A stretch of DNA of 64,000 nt, from positions 434,001-498,000 of the forward strand of contig CALNWN010000002.1 in assembly GCA_940746715.1 (NCBI GenBank). Reading direction: 5' to 3'. The DNA is from an uncultured Paraburkholderia sp. (GTDB lineage Bacteria > Pseudomonadota > Gammaproteobacteria > Burkholderiales > Burkholderiaceae). Both the position numbers and the translations under genes were made by a program. Position 1 is the stretch's first letter. Every line of letters starts with the position of its first letter. The notes below the pieces were generated by a model. The model saw nothing but the letters and a program-made list of their open reading frames with translations. It searched no databases and was not told where the DNA came from. Positions 57,763-64,000 of the stretch are shown here, one piece after another.

Positions 57763-59151
57763 ATGAGTGGAGACAATGTGACTGAACACAACGAATTGGT
57801 AGGCCGCAGCGCGGTCGAGCTGCGCCGGATGATCGGCGCGAAAGAGATCTCGCCTGTCGACTGCTCGATGCATGCATAGCGCGAATCGAGGCCGTGAATC
57901 CCGCAGTCAACGCCATTACGGCCACGGACTTTCCCGCCGCGCGAGCCGCCGCGAAACGCGCCGAAAAGCAGGTGCTCGACGGCGAGCCGCTGGGTCTGCT
58001 GCATGGCTTGCCGCTCGGCGTAAAGGATCTGGAAAATACCGCCGGACTCCTGACGACCTACGGTTCGCCGATGTCGCGCGGCAACGTCCCCACGCAAGGC
58101 GTGGTGCTGGTCGAGCGCCTGCGCGCCGCCGGCGCAATCGTCACCGCGAAGACCAATGCGACCGAACTCGGTGCGGGCGCGAACACGCGCAATCCGGTGT
58201 GGGGCGCAACCGGCAATCCGTTCAATACCGCACTGAATGCCGGAGGCTCGTCGGGCGGCTCTGCCGCCGCGCTCGCGTGCGACATGCTGCCCGTGTGCAC
58301 CGGCTCGGACACAGGCGGCTCGCTGCGCATTCCCGCTTCCAAATGCGGCGTAGTCGGCTTTCGTCCGACGCCGGGACTCGTGCCCAACTCCCGCAAGCTG
58401 GTGGGCTGGTCGCCGATCTCGGTGGTCGGGCCGATGGGCCGCACCGTCGCCGAGGCATGCCTGCAACTGGCGGCGACAGCCGGCATTTCCGCGGGCGATC
58501 CGCTCAGTTTTCCCGTCGATCCGCTTGGTTTTGCCGCGCCGGCCGACATCGACCTCAACACACTGCGTGTGGGTTGGACTGAAGACTTCGGCAGTTGTGA
58601 TGTGGACGCATCGATCCGCCAGCTGTTTCGCGAGCGCATTGCGTTGATTGCGCCGTCTTTCCGTTCGTGCGAAGAAGTCCGCTTCGATCTCGGCGACGTG
58701 CACCGCTGCTTCGACGTGATTCGCGCGGAGAGTTTCGTCGCCGGTCTGTACGACGTGATTCTCTCGCCGACCACGCCGGTGTCGCCGTTTCCGTGGCAGC
58801 AGCTTTATGCCGCGCAAATCGACGGGCGCGAGCAGGACAACTATTACCGCTGGCTCGCGCTCACCTACGTCGTCACCTCACGACGCACCCCGCCGTGTCG
58901 CTGCCATGCGGACTCGATCACGCCGGCATGCCATTCGGCTTGCAGCTCGTCGGGCCGTTTCATGGCGACCGCAAGACACTCGCCGTCGCGCACGCGATGG
59001 AGCAGGTCTTCGCGCATCGCCGGTATTGCGCCGCCCGCGACCGGATCTGTCGAAGCTCACGAAGCCGGACGCGTCGCTCAAATCGATCGTGACCTCGCCT
59101 CCCCTCTTTAACGACGCGGGCACGAGCGGCTCCGGCGTCTCAGCGGTTTAA
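57763..59151 (+). pseudogene. Amidase signature family hydrolase, frameshifts and a large internal deletion
   Basis: ATG 57763 starts MSGDNVTEHNELVGRSAVEL; one base is missing near 57862, giving an immediate stop, and the next frame continues ARIEAVNPAVNAITATDF. The Ser-cisSer-Lys triad region is visible: GLPLGVKDLENTAG (Lys), NAGGSSGGSAAALA and GSDTGGSLRIPASKCGVVGF. Between AESFVAG and LYDVILSPTTPVS about 60 residues are missing. Two more frame changes near 58875 and 59040 precede the end at 59151. It hydrolysed an amide imported by the neighbouring transporter, by inference. Confidence 0.85.
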
Positions 59152-59154
59152 GCG

Positions 59155-60394
59155 ATGACAGCCATCAAATTCGATACCGTGGTGCTCGGCGCCGGCATTG
59201 TCGGTGTGTGCGTGGCCGTGCATTTGCAGCAGCGCGACCGGCAGGTTGCACTGGTGGACCGCAAGCCGCCCGGCAACGAGACGTCGTTCGGCAATGCGGG
59301 GCTGATCCAGCGCGAAGGCGTTTATCCGTACGCCTTTCCGCGCGGACTCGGCGCATTGCTTCGCTATGCACGCAACCAGTCGCTCGACGTTCGCTATCAC
59401 GCCGATGCCCTCTTCCACGCAGCGCCGTTCCTGTGGAGATACTGGCGCAATTCGGACCGCGCGAAACACGCCGAGATTGCCAGATCGTATTCGACGCTGA
59501 TCGAGCACTGCGTGAGCGAACATCGCACGCTCGCCGCGGCTGCAGGCGCAAGCGCGCTGCTGCGCCCGACCGGATGGATCAAGGTGTTTCGCAACAACGC
59601 CGCTCAAGATGCGGAGCTGCGGCTCGCAGAGCAATGGCACCGCGAATATGGCGTTGAGTTCGAATCGCTCGACGCCGCACGCCTGCAGCAGGCCGAGCCC
59701 GATCTCGACAAGGCGCTGCGAGGCGGCTTGCGCTATACGCAGGCGGATTCGGTGAGCGACCCGAACGCGCTCGTCACGGCCTACGCGGAATACTTCGAGA
59801 GCCTCGGCGGCCGGTTCTTTACCGGCGACGCCAACACGCTGCGCAACGGCTGGGAAGTGACGACGGACGCGGGGACGATCAACGCTTCATCGGTAGTCGT
59901 TGCGTTGGGGCCGTGGTCCGGTGTGCTCAGTTCGCGGCTGGGTTATCACCTGCCGCTCGGCGTCAAGCGCGGCTATCACATGCACTACGCGCCGCGCGGG
60001 TGCGCGCCTCAATCATCCGGTGCTCGACGCAGAAAAGGGCTATCTGCTCGCGCCGATGGCGCGCGGCATCCGCCTGACGACCGGCGCCGAGATTGCGTTG
60101 CTCGATGCGCCAAAAACGCCGACGCAACTTGCCGCCGTCGAACCGATTGCACGCTCGCTCTTTCCACTCGACAAACGCCTCGACGATCAACCGTGGATGG
60201 GCGCACGGCCCTGCACGCCGGACATGATGCCCGTGATCGGGCGCGCTGAAAAAAATCAGGGCTTGTGGTTTGTATTTGGCCACGCGCATCACGGACTCAC
60301 GCTCGGTCCGGTGACGGGCCGCCTCATCGCCGAAATGATGACGGGCGAGCAAACGCTGGTGGACACGCGGCCTTTCAGAGTGGACAGGTTCTAA
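59155..60394 (+). pseudogene. D-amino-acid dehydrogenase-like FAD oxidoreductase, frameshifted
   Basis: The ATG at 59155 lies 3 bp after the amidase stop. The FAD motif is VVLGAGIVGVCVAVHLQQRD and the DadA-like core follows (ETSFGNAGLIQREGVYPYAF; SSVVVALGPWSGVLSSRLGY). At 59991-60008 two bases are lost in a GC-rich run (CCGCGCGGGTGCGCGCC), and the C-terminal third (NHPVLDAEKGYLLAPMARGI; PVIGRAEKNQGLWFVFGHAH) is in another frame to 60394. Such enzymes oxidise D-amino acids or other secondary amines. Single lesion. Confidence 0.85.
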
Positions 60395-60428
60395 CGGCAA
60401 ACGGGCAGCGGCATACGCGGTGCTTGCT

Positions 60429-60701
60429 TCAGTGCAGCGGTTGCATGGCGGTCCATCGCGTCCAGCCGTTGTCGCCCTTCATCGCGCTCATGCGTAAGGC
60501 GCGTGAGCCGTCGGGAAAAATAATCGATTCGGTACGGCATGCTTCGGGGTCCGGAAGATCGCGCAAAGCGACAAAGCCGATTTCGTGTTTGAACGACAGA
60601 TTGCCTTCACGCAATATGCCGAGGTAAGCCGGTTCCTCGTTGTCCATTGGCTGAGCCGTGCAACGGTTTAACAGCACAGCGGCGACTTCTGCATCACACA
60701 T
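60429..60701 (-). CDS. Conserved small protein of unknown function
   Basis: An intact 90-residue protein. AGGAGAGAG lies just before ATG 60701, a strong ribosome site. The sequence (VLLNRCTAQPMDNEEPAYLG; FALRDLPDPEACRTESI-like core) has no signal peptide, membrane helix or nucleotide motif. I do not recognise the family. It converges on the FAD oxidoreductase gene with a 34-bp gap and is not obviously linked to it. Confidence 0.7.
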   Translation of the reverse strand: MCDAEVAAVLLNRCTAQPMDNEEPAYLGILREGNLSFKHEIGFVALRDLPDPEACRTESIIFPDGSRALRMSAMKGDNGWTRWTAMQPLH

Positions 60702-60840
60702 GGTCTCTCTCCTGACTAATACAACACCGCCCGGCCCGGCGGTGCTCGAGTTCGTGTTTTTATAAAATCATTCTAGAAGTCGCGGGCGAAAACGCTACTT
60801 TCCAGTTTCACTATCGCTTCCTTATCTCAACGGACGCGCT

Positions 60841-62251
60841 CTACTGAAGCAGCCGGCCCGCGTCAGCTTGCCGGCACAATCGGCAGCACTGCCCCCCCGG
60901 CCGGCCGAACAGATAGCCTTGCAGCGTGTCGCAGCCCATTGCGTGCAGCGCGCTCGCCTGCTCTTCGGTCTCGACGCCTTCCGCGGTGACGGACATTCCG
61001 CACGCGTGCGCCATCTTCACGATCGCGTGTGCAATGGCCGCGCAATCGTTGTCGCCGGGCAAGCCCGCGACAAACGAGCGGTCGATCTTCAGGCCATGCA
61101 GCGCAAAACGCTTCAGGTATGACATGGAGGCATAGCCGGTGCCGAAGTCGGCGATGGCCAGCTTCACACCGAGTTTCACCAGCTCGGACATCGTCGCGCA
61201 TACAGCCGGATCGTCCGGCATCAGCATGCCTTCGGTGATTTCCAGTTGCAGGGCACAGGGTTGCAGCCCGGTGTTCGCAAGACACGCAGCGACATGCCGG
61301 ACGAGCCGCTCGTTGAACTGCACCGGCGAAATGTTCACGGAGACAGTCACGCCCGGCGCAATGCTCCAGCGCCAGTCCGCGACCTGCGCGCACGCCTGCT
61401 CCAGCACCCAATCGCCGATTGCTTCCATCAGCCTAGCCTGTTCCGCTATCGGGATGAATTCGGCAGGCGCGACGTCGCCGAGTTCGCTGCTCGTCCAGCG
61501 CAAGAGCGCCTCGACGCCCAGTATTTCGCGTTATGCAGCGTGAACGACAGCCTGGTACGCGACTCTGAATTCGCCCGCATCGAGCGCATCGCGCAACAGG
61601 TCTTCAATGGCAAAGCGGCGTTGCGCTGCTTCCTTCATGTCGCGCGTAAAAAAGCGCACGCTGCCGGGGCCGTACGTTTTCGCGCGGCGCATCGCGGCGC
61701 CGGCATCGCGCATGAGGAGCGCCGCGGCGGATATCGCCGTTGGAAAGCGCAACGCCCACCGATGCGCTCACGCGGTACTCACGGCCCGCAATCACAAACG
61801 GCTCGACGAATAAAGTCAGAACCTGTTGCGCGAACTCGGGCAGCGCCGGCGCGTCGCGGTGACCGTCTGTAACAATCACGAACTCATCGCCGCCGATACG
61901 GGCCAGCAGATCGTTCGCGGCCACGCTGCCCGCGAGCCGCTGTGCGACGCTGCGCAACAGGCGGTCGCCTAGATCGTAGTCGGCAATGTCGTTGATCCTG
62001 CTGAAGCCGTCCACGTTGACGACCAGCATCGCGATGCATGCGGCCTGCGCGGATCTCAGCCACTGCTGGGCGCGCCCTGTCGCGTATGCGCGGTTATAGA
62101 CGCCGGTGAGCGAATCGATAAACGAACCATGTGCAGAGTGGGCCTGGACACGCGTTTGCACAGCCACTGCCTGCAATGACGCGTCGCCGCACGCCGGATG
62201 GAGTCGCACATCCGATTGAGTTGGCGGCAGCACGGAAACTTGCTCAGTCAT
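60841..62251 (-). pseudogene. Second GGDEF-EAL protein, frameshift and premature TAA
   Basis: AGGAG precedes ATG 62251. A short N-terminus leads to a GGDEF domain (IDSLTGVYNRAYATGRAQQW; RIGGDEFVIV), which breaks near 61735; the next frame continues AAMRRAKTYGPGSVRFFTRD to AYQAVVHAA, where TAA stands at 61531-61533. The same frame resumes with the EAL domain (ILGVEALLRW; VSVNISPVQFNERLVRHVAA; IADFGTGYASMSYLKRFALH; SVTAEGVETEEQASALHAMG) to 60841. No membrane segments, so cytoplasmic. Together with the 1.4-3.3 kb gene, both cyclic di-GMP enzymes in the window are lost. Confidence 0.88.
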
Positions 62252-62506
62252 CGTTACACTCCTATGCTAAGCATTACACACGAACCGGACGACAGTCCGT
62301 TTTATGCACTCAGCCAACCTTTAATAACCTTCAGGACTACGGAGGTAAGCGCCTTTATCACACGAGGGAAGAACAGGCACCGCGACGCCGTAGCCGTGCC
62401 TCCACGATATGCCGGCATAGGCCTCTTGAGAACGGGTCACGTTGGTAAACGCGTAAAGCAACGTCAAACGCTTCGCCGCATGCCGCACAAACCGCTGGGC
62501 CACACA

Positions 62507-63457
62507 ATGAAAATCCACCCACTGCGCGTCCTGATCGCAATTGCCGATGCAGGCAGTGTCAGAGGCGCCGCGCGCATGCTCGATTCGTCGCCGGCCACCG
62601 TTACGCAAAATATCCAGCAACTGGAAGAAACCGTGCGCATGCAGCTCGTCGTGCGTACATCGTCGGGCGTGACGCTTACGGCATGCGGGCAAACCCTGCT
62701 TGCGCATGCGCGGCTCGTCGCTGCGCAAATGACGCGGGCGCACCAGGCCATAGATGCCATGCGCGGCGAACCGAGCGGGCGTCTTTCCATTGCGGTGACT
62801 GCTTGGGTCGCGCTGACGTTTCTGCCCGAAACCGTGGCGCGCTTTCGCACCCGAATGCCGGCAATTCAGCTGGAACTGTTCGAAGGCTTGCTGGCCATCG
62901 CGACACCGCGTCTACGCGACGGCAGCCTGGACATTTATGTCGGACGGCAAGCGCCAGGCGCAACGACTTGCGACTTCAACTGTCAGCCGCTGTTCGCCAC
63001 GAGCCGTGCGGTGGTCGCACGGCGAGGTCATCCCTGTGCGGATTCGCGTTCGCTCGCGGACTTGCTCGAGAACGACTGGCTCGTCGCGCCCGATCCGCAG
63101 ACAAAAGGTCAGGCTTCCTATCAGATGTTTGCCCGCCACGGACTGCCGGTGCCGCGCAGCATTCACTTTCTGCACTCGCTCACCGTCGCGGTTGCGCTGC
63201 TCAAGCGCACGGACATGCTCAGCATTTTTCCGTGGCCGCTCGTCGAGCTGTGCGCCGCGCGCGACGGTTTGTGCGCGATCCCGCTGCGGGAAGAACTCGA
63301 AGACTCGACGGTTGGCATCATAATGCGCACGGGTGAGCCTGCCGACGCGGCGTCGCGATGTTTTATCGACTGCCTGATCGAAACGATCCGCGACGAATCC
63401 TGGGGCCGCACAATGGATATTCGCCGGGCCATGCAATCGGTGGAAGTGCTGGTGTAA
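62507..63457 (+). CDS. LysR-family transcriptional regulator
   Basis: An intact 316-residue regulator. ATG 62507 gives the normal N-terminus MKIHPLRVLIAIADAGSVRG, and the helix-turn-helix SPATVTQNIQQLEETVRMQL. The effector domain (LQLELFEGLL-type strand, then LSIFPWPLVELCAARDGLCA) is complete. Upstream in-frame sequence is not typical of the family and is ignored. Its target is unclear: it converges on a symporter gene and diverges from the broken GGDEF-EAL gene. Confidence 0.85.
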   Translation: MKIHPLRVLIAIADAGSVRGAARMLDSSPATVTQNIQQLEETVRMQLVVRTSSGVTLTACGQTLLAHARLVAAQMTRAHQAIDAMRGEPSGRLSIAVTAWVALTFLPETVARFRTRMPAIQLELFEGLLAIATPRLRDGSLDIYVGRQAPGATTCDFNCQPLFATSRAVVARRGHPCADSRSLADLLENDWLVAPDPQTKGQASYQMFARHGLPVPRSIHFLHSLTVAVALLKRTDMLSIFPWPLVELCAARDGLCAIPLREELEDSTVGIIMRTGEPADAASRCFIDCLIETIRDESWGRTMDIRRAMQSVEVLV

Positions 63458-63496
63458 TGCGCTCGTTGCAAGAGCCTCGCCTGGCGTGAGGCTCAA

Positions 63497-63531
63497 ATAA
63501 AAAACGCCGCGAGCGCAACGGCTCGCGGCGT
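63497..63531 (-). terminator. Intrinsic terminator of the symporter gene
   Basis: On the reverse strand ACGCCGCGAGC, loop CGTTGC, GCTCGCGGCGT is followed by TTTTTATTT. An 11-bp perfect stem 28 bp after the symporter stop. A second smaller hairpin (GAGCCTC/GAGGCTC, 63472-63494) follows. Confidence 0.9.
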
Positions 63532-63558
63532 CAGTAACACTCTCTCCTTCAGGAGCGA

Positions 63559-64000
63559 TCAGGCGGTCACCGCTACCCGCCGCGGCGACACGGCAGATAC
63601 GACAAACGCGACCACGATGTTCACCACGAGCGCGATCAGGCCAATATAAATCGGGTAGACCGCATCGCCGAGATGCAGCGCGAACACCGGCTTGAGCCCT
63701 TGCGAAATGGCGAGCGAGGTGCCGAGCACGATGCCGACCAGCCAACCGCTGAACAGGCCCGGCGTATTCAGGCGCCGCGTGTACAGCGAAAAGACGATAG
63801 CCGGGAAAATCTGCAGGATCCACACGCCGCCAAGCAATTGCAGGTCGATTGCATACTGAGTCGGCAGGAACACGATGAACAGCAGCGCGCCGAACTTGAC
63901 GACGAGCGAGACGATCTTTGCATTTGCCGCCTCAGCCTCGGGCGTGATGTTCGGCGAAACCAGCGGACGCCACAAGTTGCGCGTGAACAGATTTGCCGCG
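63559..64000 (-). CDS. Sodium:solute symporter (SSS family, MctP-like), C-terminal part
   Basis: The gene enters from the right edge; 147 codons are visible. The frame includes AANLFTRNLWRPLVSPNITP, then helices (FGALLFIVFLPTQYAIDLQL; LLGGVWILQIFPAIVFSLYT; IYIGLIALVVNIVVAFVVSA) and a short basic cytoplasmic end. The block ANLFTRN(L/V)WRP is characteristic of monocarboxylate/acetate permease-type SSS proteins, which take up short organic acids with sodium. No lesion is visible in this part. Confidence 0.85.
   Translation of the reverse strand, partial: AANLFTRNLWRPLVSPNITPEAEAANAKIVSLVVKFGALLFIVFLPTQYAIDLQLLGGVWILQIFPAIVFSLYTRRLNTPGLFSGWLVGIVLGTSLAISQGLKPVFALHLGDAVYPIYIGLIALVVNIVVAFVVSAVSPRRVAVTA

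Noticed and set aside
1..64000. CRISPR array
   Set aside because: No regularly spaced direct repeats with unique spacers were seen. The only clear tandem repeat is the coding 87-bp repeat at 54280-54627.

Overview
The window looks like a chromosomal segment of a member of the Burkholderiaceae (Burkholderia sensu lato: Paraburkholderia, Caballeronia or Burkholderia). This rests on high GC, strong G/C third-position bias, and typical gene neighbourhoods: the liu leucine operon, gabTD, carnitine genes, a DUF3348/DUF802/OmpA/DUF2894 cluster, a DUF4148 secreted protein and a Gram-negative general porin. No rRNA, tRNA or CRISPR array was found.

The dominant feature is gene decay. About 26 genes are intact and about 40 are broken by 1-2 base indels, premature stops, internal deletions, truncations or fusions. 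Intact genes cluster in islands (hupB, aroG, the TetR regulator with liuABCD, a flavin monooxygenase pair, caiX, a response regulator), while whole pathways around them are ruined. This resembles a host-restricted lineage in genome reduction, such as leaf-nodule symbionts. That lifestyle is inferred; a consensus-error component in the indels cannot be excluded from sequence alone.

Layout. 1-6.7 kb: LysR fragment, DUF899 protein, broken GGDEF-EAL gene, a broken secreted protein, hupB, aroG, broken DUF72 gene. 6.9-13.5 kb: TetR regulator divergent from an intact liuABCD operon for leucine/isovalerate degradation, without the lyase gene. 13.6-19.3 kb: broken PhnD-like gene, DUF1488, broken lipoprotein, broken porin, gph, broken HAD gene, orphan broken exbB, 5' stub of a beta-propeller gene. 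19.34-31.65 kb: a defective prophage holding only tail, fibre, conversion and lysis genes; its right edge cuts into flhC and its left edge into the propeller gene. 32.3-40.7 kb: mntH with one amber codon, a sulfur-scavenging cluster (SfnB-like enzyme, metI, broken metN, LLM monooxygenase), and the wreck of a CeoR/LlpE/CeoA-type efflux locus whose adaptor gene is fused to the 3' part of a metQ gene. 40.8-43.5 kb: broken gabT and gabD. 43.5-48.2 kb: DUF4148 remnant and a carnitine cluster (cdhR, caiX, cdhC, cdhA) in which only caiX is intact. 48.3-51.2 kb: broken hotdog thioesterase, a CqsS/PhcS-like sensor kinase and a response regulator with an unassigned output domain. 51.5-55.5 kb: HAD phosphatase and a four-gene cluster resembling a MotA/MotB (Zorya-like) motor, with the membrane part of the MotA-like protein deleted. 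55.7-60.4 kb: XRE-cupin regulator, MFS transporter, amidase and FAD oxidoreductase, all broken, around a perfect 24-bp palindrome. 60.4-64 kb: a small conserved protein, a second broken GGDEF-EAL gene, an intact LysR regulator and a partial sodium:solute symporter.

Two mutational patterns stand out. At least five frameshifts are 2-base contractions in short alternating GC tracts. The premature stops are all explicable as G:C to A:T transitions in Trp or Gln codons. The most interesting possibly undescribed systems are the motor-like DUF cluster and the quorum-type kinase/regulator locus.
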